Below, piece by piece: positions 15,517-22,552 of a stretch of DNA of 25,344 bases (position 1 is the first letter of the stretch; every line of letters begins with the position of its first letter). Made by a program: the position numbers and the translations under genes. The notes under the pieces are model-generated. The model did no database searches and was not told the origin of the DNA. It saw only the letters and a list, made by a program, of their open reading frames with translations. This DNA comes from UBA6398 sp963660485 (GTDB lineage Bacteria; Bacteroidota; Bacteroidia; Bacteroidales; Bacteroidaceae), in NCBI GenBank assembly GCA_963660485.1, contig CAVKYH010000028.1, forward strand, positions 1 through 25,344. Reading direction: 5' to 3'.

Positions 15517-16731
15517 ATGTATGACATACAGAAGATAAGGGAAGATTTTCCGATTTTGTCGCGCACGGTTTACGGCAAACCGCTTGTGTATCTCGACAAC
15601 AGCGCTACCACGCAAAAACCGCGCGTTGTGGTTGATGCGATAGTTGATGAGTATTATTCCGAAAACGCCAACGTGCATCGCGGAGTGCATTTCCTTTCGC
15701 AGCAAGCCACCGAACTTCACGAGGCAGCGCGGGGAAAGATTGCGAAGTTCCTCAACGCGGCATCGCCGTCGGAAATTATTTTTACAAGAGGCGCAACCGA
15801 AGGCCTCAACCTCGTGGCTTCTTCGTTTGGCGAGGCTTTTCTTAAAGAGGGCGACGAAGTTGTGGTGTCGGCAATGGAACATCATTCCAACATTGTGCCG
15901 TGGCAGTTGCTCGAGATGCGAAAGGGTATAAAACTCAAGGTTATTCCCATAAACGAAGCGGGAGAACTTTGCATTGAAGACTATCAGAATCTCTTCAACG
16001 AGCACACCAAACTGGTTTCAGTTACTCATGTTTCAAATGTTCTCGGCACTGTCAATCCCGTGAAGCAACTCACGGCCATTGCCCATGCTCATGGTGTGCC
16101 CGTACTGATAGACGGGGCGCAGAGCGTGCCTCATATCAAAGTTGATGTGCAGGATATCGGTTGCGACTTCTATGCTTTTAGCGGACACAAGGTATATGGC
16201 CCTACCGGCATAGGCGCTCTTTACGGCAAAGCCGAATGGCTTGAAAAACTTCCCCCATATCAGGGTGGCGGCGAGATGATAAAGAACGTACATTTCGGGC
16301 ATACGGAATTCGAAGATGCGCCATTGAAATTCGAGGCAGGCACGCCCGACTACGTGGGAAGCCATTCGCTCGCCACGGCTTTGGACTATGTGGAAAACCT
16401 CGGGCTTGACAATATCGCGGCGCATGAGCACGAATTGCTCGAGTATGCCACCAAACGAATGGAAGCCATTCCCGGCATGCGCATATTCGGCAAAGCGGCC
16501 AACAAATCGGCTGTGCTCTCGTTTATGGTCGGAAATATTCACCCGCTCGACCTCGGCACGCTGCTCGACCGCCTTGGAATTGCGATAAGAACGGGTCATC
16601 ACTGCGCGCAACCCCTTGTGGAAAGCATGGGAGTGCAGAGTGTGGCGCGGGCATCGTTTGCGCTCTACAACACCCTTGAAGAAGTGGACGCTCTTGCCGA
16701 TGGAATAGAACGGGTGATGAAGATGTTTTAG
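15517..16731 (+). CDS. sufS: SufS-type cysteine desulfurase
   Basis: The 404-residue PLP enzyme removes sulfur from cysteine, giving alanine and an enzyme persulfide used for Fe-S cluster assembly. K225 in FSGHKVYGPTG is the PLP lysine, D199 in LIDGAQSVPH binds the cofactor ring, and C363 in RTGHHCAQP is the persulfide cysteine in the group II (SufS/CsdA) context. The length is normal. ATG 15517 follows a purine-rich AAGGAAGG and lies 17 nt after the EnvC-like stop, so it appears to be the last gene of the dut operon. No sufB, sufC, sufD, sufE or sufU is present in the window, so the sulfur acceptor must be encoded elsewhere. Confidence 0.95.
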   Translation: MYDIQKIREDFPILSRTVYGKPLVYLDNSATTQKPRVVVDAIVDEYYSENANVHRGVHFLSQQATELHEAARGKIAKFLNAASPSEIIFTRGATEGLNLVASSFGEAFLKEGDEVVVSAMEHHSNIVPWQLLEMRKGIKLKVIPINEAGELCIEDYQNLFNEHTKLVSVTHVSNVLGTVNPVKQLTAIAHAHGVPVLIDGAQSVPHIKVDVQDIGCDFYAFSGHKVYGPTGIGALYGKAEWLEKLPPYQGGGEMIKNVHFGHTEFEDAPLKFEAGTPDYVGSHSLATALDYVENLGLDNIAAHEHELLEYATKRMEAIPGMRIFGKAANKSAVLSFMVGNIHPLDLGTLLDRLGIAIRTGHHCAQPLVESMGVQSVARASFALYNTLEEVDALADGIERVMKMF

Positions 16732-16775
16732 TTTTTATATACAGGCGGATATACGATAGCGCTTATTGAAAAAAC

Positions 16776-16817
16776 AATGTCTGACATTGTTTAAACAATA
16801 TCAGACATTATTTAAAT
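16776..16817. repeat. 21-nt modular intergenic array, locus 5 (two units)
   Basis: AATGTCTGAC (16776) with linker ATTGTTTAAAC is followed exactly 21 nt later by AATATCAGAC (16797) with linker ATTATTTAAAT. The region between is nearly self-complementary around GTTTAAAC. It occupies the 112-nt gap between sufS and the UPF0145 gene. Confidence 0.75.
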
Positions 16818-16843
16818 TACAAGCCACATTAGAAAAACGATAT

Positions 16844-17161
16844 ATGCTTCTAACTACAACTCCAACAATTGAGGGCAAAACGATAACCACATATTATGGC
16901 GTGGTAACGGGTGAAACGATAATCGGCGCCAACTTTCTGCGCGATTTTCTGGCAGGCGTTCGCGACTTCGTGGGCGGACGTTCGCGCAGCTACGAGCGCG
17001 TTTTGCGCGAAGCCAAGGACACGGCCCTCTCAGAAATGGCGGAGCATGCAGAACAATTGGGGGCGAACGCTGTGGTGGGCATCGATATCGACTACGAAAC
17101 CATTGGGGCAAACGGAAGTATGCTGATGGTTTCGTGTAGCGGCACGGCGGTGAGAATCTGA
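16844..17161 (+). CDS. UPF0145 / YbjQ-family protein
   Basis: The 105-residue protein matches the YbjQ-like UPF0145 family: a short beta strand (TTPTIEGKTITTYYGVVTGE), the GANFLRDFLAGVRDFVGG segment, a helix with RSRSYERVLREAKDTAL, and LGANAVVGIDIDYE followed by a final beta strand. The family forms pentameric assemblies with no established biochemical role. ATG 16844 fits the family N terminus; an earlier start at 16766 would encode the repeat array. It opens the second (+) run of genes and ends 20 nt before rnhB. Confidence 0.88.
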   Translation: MLLTTTPTIEGKTITTYYGVVTGETIIGANFLRDFLAGVRDFVGGRSRSYERVLREAKDTALSEMAEHAEQLGANAVVGIDIDYETIGANGSMLMVSCSGTAVRI

Positions 17162-17181
17162 CATACATAAACTTCTTTGCA

Positions 17182-17796
17182 ATGCTTTTGGCAAAATATC
17201 ATAACGTGGAATTCGAGGCAGGCTGCGATGAAGCAGGGCGCGGTTGCCTTGCCGGCAGTGTGTTTGCGGCAGCCGTGATTTTTCCGGAGGGATATGAGAA
17301 CGCCGAAATCAAGGATTCCAAAAAACTCACGGCAAAGAAACGCAACGCCTTGCGCGAGGAGATTGAACAAAACGCACTGGCGTGGGCAGTAGGTGAGGTG
17401 TCGCCGCAAGAAATCGACGAGATAAACATACTGAATGCCTCGATTCTTGCAATGCACCGCGCCCTGGACAAACTGAAAGTGCGCCCACAAGCCGTGATAG
17501 TCGACGGAAACCGATTCAAACCCTACGGAAACGTTCCGCATACCACTATAATAAAAGGCGACGGCAAATATCTTTCGATTGCGGCGGCTTCGATTCTTGC
17601 CAAAACCTATCGCGACGACTATATGGAGCGTCTTGCCAAGGAATATCCCCAATATCTTTGGGACAAAAACAAAGGATATCCCACCGCCGAGCAACGCAAT
17701 GCGATACGCAAGCACGGCATTACTCCCTATCACCGACGCAGCTTTACCCTTCTGCCCGAAGACGAGCCGCAGATACCTTTTGAATTCGACGAATAG
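17182..17796 (+). CDS. rnhB: Ribonuclease HII
   Basis: The 204-residue enzyme cuts RNA in RNA-DNA hybrids and removes misincorporated ribonucleotides from DNA. The metal-binding acidic residues are visible: D16 and E17 in GCDEAGRG, D108 in VIVDGNRF and D145 in KTYRDDYM. The GRG motif (19-21), which recognises the ribonucleotide junction, is intact. The length is typical. It lies 20 nt after UPF0145 and 30 nt before ruvB, so co-transcription is likely, grouping DNA maintenance genes. Confidence 0.96.
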   Translation: MLLAKYHNVEFEAGCDEAGRGCLAGSVFAAAVIFPEGYENAEIKDSKKLTAKKRNALREEIEQNALAWAVGEVSPQEIDEINILNASILAMHRALDKLKVRPQAVIVDGNRFKPYGNVPHTTIIKGDGKYLSIAAASILAKTYRDDYMERLAKEYPQYLWDKNKGYPTAEQRNAIRKHGITPYHRRSFTLLPEDEPQIPFEFDE

Positions 17797-17826
17797 CTAT
17801 ACCGCAAAAAAACAAACATACAACAG

Positions 17827-18864
17827 ATGGACAACGATACTTTCGACATACGCACCGAGCAGACCGGTAGTCCCGCCGAACGGGATTACGAAAACACCTT
17901 GCGCCCTCTGCGGTTCAACGACTTTTCGGGGCAAAACAAGGTGGTCGACAATCTGCGCGTGTTCGTGGAAGCGGCGCGACGAAGAGGCGAACCGCTCGAC
18001 CATACTCTGCTCCACGGGCCTCCGGGACTCGGTAAAACCACGCTTTCAAATATTATCGCAAACGAATTGGGCGTCGGCTTTAAACTTACATCAGGCCCCG
18101 TGCTCGACAAACCGGGAGATCTTGCAGGACTTCTCACTTCTCTTGAACCCAACGACGTATTGTTTATCGACGAGATACACCGTCTTGCGCCCGTGGTCGA
18201 GGAATATCTGTATTCCGCCATGGAAGATTTCCGCATCGACATTATGATTGACAAAGGTCCCTCGGCCCGGAGCGTGCAGATCAATCTCAATCCGTTCACT
18301 CTCGTAGGGGCGACAACGCGCAGCGGACTTCTTACGGCTCCTTTGCGTGCGCGTTTCGGCATCAACCTACATCTGGAATACTACGATGCCTCGGTTTTGT
18401 CTTCCATTGTGGTTCGTTCGGCCCATATACTGAATGTGGAAATCGATATCGACGCTGCCGGCGAAATTGCATCGCGCAGTCGCGGCACTCCGCGTATTGC
18501 CAACGCTTTGCTGAGGCGTGTGAGGGATTTTGCCGAGGTTAAGGGAACGGGCAAGATAAATCTTGAAATAGCTAAAGTGGCTCTCGAAGCTCTCAACATA
18601 GACCGTTACGGCCTTGATGAGATTGACAATAAAATTTTGACCACTATAATCGACAAATTCAAGGGCGGGCCCGTGGGAATATCCACTATAGCCACGGCGA
18701 TAGGCGAGGACGCAGGAACGGTGGAGGAAGTATACGAGCCGTTTCTTATCAAAGAAGGTTTCATAGTGCGCACACCGCGCGGCAGAGAGGTTACCGACCT
18801 TGCATACCGCCATCTTGGGCGAATGGCAACGCGCGGAGGCCACGAACCGTCGCTTTTTGAATAA
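17827..18864 (+). CDS. ruvB: Holliday junction branch migration ATPase RuvB
   Basis: The 345-residue AAA+ motor drives branch migration with RuvA at Holliday junctions. Walker A is GPPGLGKT (64-71), Walker B is FIDE (113-116), sensor 1 is GATTR (161-165) and the arginine finger is R174 in APLRARFG. The lid and winged-helix C-terminal parts follow, with RGTPRIANALLRRVRDFA and TPRGREVTDLAYRHLG. The sequence is complete and conventional. ruvA and ruvC are not adjacent. The next gene, ybeY, starts 17 nt downstream. Confidence 0.98.
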   Translation: MDNDTFDIRTEQTGSPAERDYENTLRPLRFNDFSGQNKVVDNLRVFVEAARRRGEPLDHTLLHGPPGLGKTTLSNIIANELGVGFKLTSGPVLDKPGDLAGLLTSLEPNDVLFIDEIHRLAPVVEEYLYSAMEDFRIDIMIDKGPSARSVQINLNPFTLVGATTRSGLLTAPLRARFGINLHLEYYDASVLSSIVVRSAHILNVEIDIDAAGEIASRSRGTPRIANALLRRVRDFAEVKGTGKINLEIAKVALEALNIDRYGLDEIDNKILTTIIDKFKGGPVGISTIATAIGEDAGTVEEVYEPFLIKEGFIVRTPRGREVTDLAYRHLGRMATRGGHEPSLFE

Positions 18865-18881
18865 TCCATAAGCATTGAAAG

Positions 18882-19298
18882 ATGATTACATTCAATTCTA
18901 CAGCCGTCGATATGCCGTCGCTTGTGCGCTTCGACTATTATGATTGGATTGAGCGTGTGGCTGCGAGCCACGGACGTGTGATAGGAAACGTAAACTATAT
19001 GTTTTGCGACGACCCAACTATACTCGAATACAACCGCAGGTTTCTCGGGCATGATTATTTCACCGATGTCATCACGTTCGACAACGACGAGGAAAATACC
19101 GTGAACGGCGATATCATAATAAGTCTCGACACCGTGCGTACCAATGCCGAGCAGTTTGCCCCGTCATACGAAGATGAATTCGACAGGGTAGTAATCCACG
19201 GCATTCTTCACCTATGCGGAATAAACGACAAAGGACCCGGCGAACGCGAGATAATGGAAGCTGCGGAAAATGCGGCACTCGCTTTGCGCCATATCTGA
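18882..19298 (+). CDS. ybeY: Endoribonuclease YbeY (rRNA maturation)
   Basis: The 138-residue metalloprotein is a single-strand endoribonuclease acting in 16S rRNA 3' maturation and ribosome quality control. The family core is clear: LGHDYFTDVITFDND (about 55-69), NGDIIISLDTV (75-85) and the metal motif HGILHLCGIND (106-116). H106 and H110 are present, but the third histidine of the usual HGxLHLxGYDH motif is replaced by D116. I recall Asp here in other Bacteroidota YbeY proteins, so this is likely a lineage trait and not damage. It is last in the run and is followed by a strong terminator. Confidence 0.92.
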   Translation: MITFNSTAVDMPSLVRFDYYDWIERVAASHGRVIGNVNYMFCDDPTILEYNRRFLGHDYFTDVITFDNDEENTVNGDIIISLDTVRTNAEQFAPSYEDEFDRVVIHGILHLCGINDKGPGEREIMEAAENAALALRHI

Positions 19299-19328
19299 TA
19301 TTCCCGCCCCAAAAACGCACATAGTTGC

Positions 19329-19372
19329 ACACGGAAGCCTTGTTGCAAAAACAACAAGGCTTCCGTGTTTTT
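19329..19372 (+). terminator. Terminator of the UPF0145-rnhB-ruvB-ybeY run
   Basis: ACACGGAAGCCTTGTTG pairs perfectly with CAACAAGGCTTCCGTGT (17 bp) around a 6-nt loop and is followed by TTTT, 30 nt past the ybeY stop. Confidence 0.92.
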
Positions 19373-19374
19373 AC

Positions 19375-19460
19375 GATGTCCGATGTCGCAAAAACACCGG
19401 GCCACCAAATTTAAATTCCGACGCATCTCGTAAAAATTAGATGCCTTGGAATTTTGCGGT
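19375..19460. repeat. 21-nt modular intergenic array, locus 6
   Basis: Words are GATGTCCGAT (19375), CCGGGCCACC (19397), CCGACGCATC (19418) and GATGCCTTGG (19440); steps are 22, 21 and 22 nt. Linkers include AAATTTAAATT, TCGTAAAAATTA and AATTTTGCGG. It starts right after the ybeY terminator, in the convergent gap with nadA. The rest of this gap, to the nadA terminator, holds nothing recognisable. Confidence 0.8.
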
Positions 19461-19533
19461 TTGTATATGTCAGAAAAACAGCATCTTGCAAAGGCGTAAA
19501 AACAATGTTTCTTAGGGGGATTGTATGGGCTGT

Positions 19534-19569
19534 AAACAAAAAACAAACCCTCCGGATTTCTCCGGAGGG
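19534..19569 (-). terminator. Terminator of nadA
   Basis: CCCTCCGGA and TCCGGAGGG form a 9-bp stem with a 4-nt loop (19548-19569). Read on the minus strand it is followed by a T-rich run (TTTGTTTTTTG). It lies 113 nt past the nadA stop. On the plus strand there is no T-run, so the orientation is minus. Confidence 0.75.
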
Positions 19570-19682
19570 CACTTTCAAAATATTTAAATATGAAAAAAAA
19601 CTAAGACCGCCTTGCCCGTAGCTCAAAGAAAATTATAAAGATTACAAATAAAGCAGAATAAAAAATTCCGTTTACAATGGAA

Positions 19683-20687
19683 TCAATTTTTGACCCCAAG
19701 GCGATTCTTCTCGCTGATGTCGAGCATGCGTATTATAGGCTTCACAGCCTTTTTAGCAACCTCAAGACTCACGTCTACAGCAGGCCATTCATATTTTAGA
19801 CAATTATAAAGTTTCTCCAAAGTGTTCAAGCGCATATATCCGCACTCGTTGCATGCACAAGTGCTGTCGTCGGGCGGAACGGGAACGAATGTTTTTTCCG
19901 GACACGACTTCTGCATCTCATGAAGTATGCCGCTCTCGGTTGCCACAAGGAATGTCGTTACTTCGCTACCCTTTGCATGTTTCAGCAAAGCGGCAGTTGA
20001 GCCCACGAAGTCGGCTACCTTCAAGACGGCTCCCTTACATTCGGGGTGCGCCAATACTTCGGCGTTTGGATATTGTGCCTTCAAAGCCACGATTTTCTCC
20101 ACCGAAAAACGTTCATGTACGTCGCACGCGCCGTTCCAAAGCAACATATTGCGCCCGGTAATGGAGTTGATGTAATTTCCGAGGTTATAGTCGGGCCCGA
20201 AAATCAGTTTGGCATCTTTTGGAAAGCTTTCCACGATTTCCTTGGCGTTTCCCGATGTAACTACAACATCGGTCAAAGCTTTTACAGCCGCTGTTGTGTT
20301 TACGTACGACAATACTTTATGATCGGGGTGCGCCTTGACAAACGCTTCAAACTTATCGGCGGGGCAACTCTCTGCGAGTGAGCAATGCGAATTAAGGTCG
20401 GGGAGCAAAACAAGTTTGTCGGGACACAAAATCTTATTGGTTTCCGCCATAAAGTTCACGCCACACATCACGATTATCTTTGCGTCGGTTTTTGCGGCCT
20501 TCTGTGCAAGCGCCAAACTGTCGCCTACAAAATCGGCAACGTCCTGTATTGCGCCAATGGTATAGTAGTGTGCCAAAACCACGGCGTTTTTCTCTTTGCA
20601 CATACGGCGAATCTCCTGCGCGAGGTCAATGCCTGCGGGAATTGGCTCGTCGGCAAATCCTTTTTCTATCCAGCTTTGTTTAATCAT
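19683..20687 (-). CDS. nadA: Quinolinate synthase NadA
   Basis: The 334-residue enzyme condenses iminoaspartate with dihydroxyacetone phosphate to form quinolinate in de novo NAD synthesis, using a 4Fe-4S cluster. The three cluster cysteines fit C75 (VMCGVNFMAET), C188 (NGACDVHERF) and C282 (CNECGYMRLNTL). LAHYYTIGAIQDVADFVGDS (39-58), HPECKGAVL (214-222) and ATESGILHEM (249-258) are further family blocks. The length is typical. nadB and nadC are not in the window. It lies 127 nt after tatD on the same strand; no clear -7 box was found between them, so co-transcription with the rnpA group is possible. Confidence 0.97.
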   Translation of the reverse strand: MIKQSWIEKGFADEPIPAGIDLAQEIRRMCKEKNAVVLAHYYTIGAIQDVADFVGDSLALAQKAAKTDAKIIVMCGVNFMAETNKILCPDKLVLLPDLNSHCSLAESCPADKFEAFVKAHPDHKVLSYVNTTAAVKALTDVVVTSGNAKEIVESFPKDAKLIFGPDYNLGNYINSITGRNMLLWNGACDVHERFSVEKIVALKAQYPNAEVLAHPECKGAVLKVADFVGSTAALLKHAKGSEVTTFLVATESGILHEMQKSCPEKTFVPVPPDDSTCACNECGYMRLNTLEKLYNCLKYEWPAVDVSLEVAKKAVKPIIRMLDISEKNRLGVKN

Positions 20688-20814
20688 ATTCGTGCGCGTT
20701 TTTCTTCTGCGTCTTTTTCTAAATGCAATATTACTTATAATTTTTCAATGATGCGATGTGTTTTGTCGTATTTCAGATGTATTTCTGTCAAAAAGCCGGT
20801 TGGAGTGCTTGTTG

Positions 20815-21489
20815 TCAAACGTTGTTGCCACATGGTGGTGTGTTTTTTGCATCACTCGGCATCTCGTTGTGAAACAGTCGCACGAAATTCCGCTCTATGT
20901 CCGTTTCTATTTTTTCACCACGCATCTCGCGGCAGCGCCGATAGATTTCCGTCAATACGTCGTGGCTTGCCGTGTCGGTTTCAACGAATATTCTTTCTGC
21001 GGGGCAGGCTTTCAGGCTTTCTGCATTGAAGTGTTGTCCGAACGATATCGAAAATCCTGCGTTCAACAACTGATGCATTGCTGCCGGTTTGCCCCGGAAT
21101 CCGTGCAAGATCCACATTCCGGGTGCGGGCATGCGGTTGGAATATTGCAGAAGTATGTCGGCGGCGCGCACGCAATGTATAATAATAGGACTGTTAGCCT
21201 CGGCGGAAATTTGTGAAAGGGTGTCGAACACCTCTTTCTGCATTTCGATAGGATAAGGCGAGGTGCGGTCGAAACCACATTCGCCTACGGCTGCAATTTG
21301 GTGCTTGCGCAATGCCTCGCGAACGATTTCGGCGTTTTCTTTCCAGTTTTCGGGAATATTGCAAGGGTGAATGCCCATGCTGTAGAGCACGCCATGGGGA
21401 CGCAATGCCGCGATGTTCTGCAAACTTGCGTCAACGAGCGAAATGCCGGCCTTGTCGTTTGGCGAATGTGTGTGAATGTCAACGAGCAT
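20815..21489 (-). CDS. tatD: TatD-family metal-dependent hydrolase
   Basis: The 224-residue TIM-barrel protein belongs to the TatD DNase family. The metal ligands are in place: H6 and H8 in DIHTH, E70 in AVGECGFD, H105 in PIIIHCV, H129 in ILHGF and D172 in VETDTAS. It is shorter than the usual 250-260 residues, mainly in the loops and in the C-terminal helix; the last 15 residues (SDAKNTPPCGNNV region) look unlike the family. Known members act as 3'-5' exonucleases or deoxyribonucleases, but the substrate here is not shown. It starts 14 nt after the yidD stop, so they are surely one transcript. Confidence 0.9.
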   Translation of the reverse strand: MLVDIHTHSPNDKAGISLVDASLQNIAALRPHGVLYSMGIHPCNIPENWKENAEIVREALRKHQIAAVGECGFDRTSPYPIEMQKEVFDTLSQISAEANSPIIIHCVRAADILLQYSNRMPAPGMWILHGFRGKPAAMHQLLNAGFSISFGQHFNAESLKACPAERIFVETDTASHDVLTEIYRRCREMRGEKIETDIERNFVRLFHNEMPSDAKNTPPCGNNV

Positions 21490-21503
21490 ATGGGTTATGG
21501 TTT

Positions 21504-21743
21504 TCAGGGCACGGGGTCATATCCGCTTCCGCCCCAAGGGTGGCAGCGCAATATGCGTCTCACTGCGAGCCAAAGCCCTTTGAGCGGGCCATGCTTACGC
21601 AAAGCTTCCACAGCATATTGGGAGCAGGTGGGAGTGAAACGGCACGAGGCGGGAGTGAAAGGGGATATGAAATTCTGGTAGAACCTTATTGGCAGCACGA
21701 GCAGGGCTACAAGCAAGGCGCGTATCGTTTTCAAAGCTTTCAT
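21504..21743 (-). CDS. yidD: Membrane protein insertion efficiency factor YidD
   Basis: The 79-residue protein has the YidD signature: an amphipathic hydrophobic N terminus (ALLVALLVLPIRFYQNFIS), then PASCRFTPTCSQYAVEALRKHG and RILRCHPWGGSGYDPVP with three conserved cysteines. It helps YidC insert membrane proteins. The start at 21743 lies 20 nt after the rnpA stop; longer upstream frames overlap rnpA and are spurious. The rnpA-yidD order is conserved widely in bacteria, but here yidC and rpmH are not adjacent. Confidence 0.95.
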   Translation of the reverse strand: MKALKTIRALLVALLVLPIRFYQNFISPFTPASCRFTPTCSQYAVEALRKHGPLKGLWLAVRRILRCHPWGGSGYDPVP

Positions 21744-21763
21744 AGGCGTTGTGCTTTGAACGG

Positions 21764-22213
21764 TCAGTCTTCTTCGCAATATTCCTGTGCTTCGGCAAAA
21801 CTTTCGGGCAGGCTTTCGGCAATGCGGTGGAGCAGATTTTTCAGTTTCTTTGCCACAAGTTCCGAATCCTGCGGCTTGTCCGACAGCCAGATGAAGGCCA
21901 CGTTGAGAGAATGACGGTTTTCGGGCGCGGCATCGTTTCTTTCTTTCACCACACTTGCGAGAATATTTTTGTTCAACCGGTAGGCCTCGCGTATTTGCCG
22001 CTTGGCGCGGTTGCGGTCTGCCGCATCGTGGAAATGGCGCTTGCTTACGCTCACAAGCACCTTGACTTCGGCTCTTCCGTAATCGCCCATGCGACAAACG
22101 GCACGCAACGGATAGGCTGCAAAGCTCTTGCTGCCGGGAGTGAAAAGCGCATCGATTTCACGCTTGAGCGTGAGCCGTTCGTATTTGCGGAATGTGTTGC
22201 GGTCGAAAATCAT
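21764..22213 (-). CDS. rnpA: Ribonuclease P protein component
   Basis: The 149-residue basic protein is the protein subunit of RNase P, which trims tRNA 5' ends. The N-terminal block NTFRKYERLTLKREIDALF, the central KVLVSVSKRHFHDAADRNRAKR (RNR motif at 67-69 with following basic residues) and the IREAYRL helix are typical. The acidic C-terminal tail (SLPESFAEAQEYCEED) is longer than in many homologues. The only start fitting the family is ATG 22213, yet a consensus promoter -7 box ends 5 nt before it, suggesting a leaderless message. Confidence 0.94.
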   Translation of the reverse strand: MIFDRNTFRKYERLTLKREIDALFTPGSKSFAAYPLRAVCRMGDYGRAEVKVLVSVSKRHFHDAADRNRAKRQIREAYRLNKNILASVVKERNDAAPENRHSLNVAFIWLSDKPQDSELVAKKLKNLLHRIAESLPESFAEAQEYCEED

Positions 22214-22218
22214 ATATG

Positions 22219-22249
22219 CAAAATTAAATATTTAACGTGTAACCGCCAA
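22219..22249 (-). promoter_or_regulatory. Promoter of the rnpA-yidD-tatD group
   Basis: On the minus strand TTGG (22249-22246), 19 nt, TAATTTTG (22226-22219) fits the Bacteroidota pattern with the same TTGG and spacing as the dut and rlpA promoters. Only 5 nt separate it from the rnpA ATG. Confidence 0.65.
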
Positions 22250-22317
22250 CCATGCTTGAAGCAAAAACTGCAAGCCGCATGGCAAAGGAGGTTTGCCGCA
22301 TTGTTTCGGCGCGAAAT

Positions 22318-22406
22318 GATGCCTAAAAAACAACAAGGCATCTCGTGAAAATTCCGACGCATCTAATTTAAATTCCGGGCCATGTAGTTTAAATTAGATG
22401 CCTTGG
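22318..22406. repeat. 21-nt modular intergenic array, locus 7
   Basis: Words are GATGCCTAAA (22318, out of phase), ACAAGGCATC (22333), CCGACGCATC (22354), CCGGGCCATG (22375) and GATGCCTTGG (22397); the last four step by 21, 21 and 22 nt. Linkers are TCGTGAAAATT, TAATTTAAATT and TAGTTTAAATTA. It lies in the divergent gap between rnpA and the TIM-barrel gene. The remainder of the gap holds only the two promoter candidates. Confidence 0.82.
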
Positions 22407-22518
22407 AATTATTTTGATGTGCCGCGCCGAAAATGCGCAATCGGCACGGCTTTTGCTGAAAAGGGATTTTTGTGTTGGTTTCAAGGCTTTTTAGAGGGTT
22501 GGTTGCCGAAAGTTTTAT

Positions 22519-22526
22519 TACATTTG
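22519..22526 (+). promoter_or_regulatory. Candidate -7 box for the TIM-barrel gene
   Basis: TACATTTG matches TAnnTTTG, 26 nt before the start codon. The nearest TTGG (22499-22502) gives only a 16-nt spacer, so the -33 element is uncertain. Confidence 0.45.
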
Positions 22527-22552
22527 CCTATCCGTAACCAAAAACACTTGAT

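Noticed and set aside
16766..16843. Earlier start for the UPF0145 gene
   Set aside because: The extra 26 residues would be encoded by the repeat array; homologues start at the MLLTTTPTIEG position.
20726..20733. nadA promoter -7 box (TAATATTG on the minus strand)
   Set aside because: It departs from TAnnTTTG at a conserved T and has no -33 element at the right spacing.
20750..20780. Possible degenerate array unit between tatD and nadA (GATGCGATGT, GTTTTGTCGTA, TTTCAGATGT)
   Set aside because: Words and linker only loosely match, and just one step of the 21-nt register is seen.
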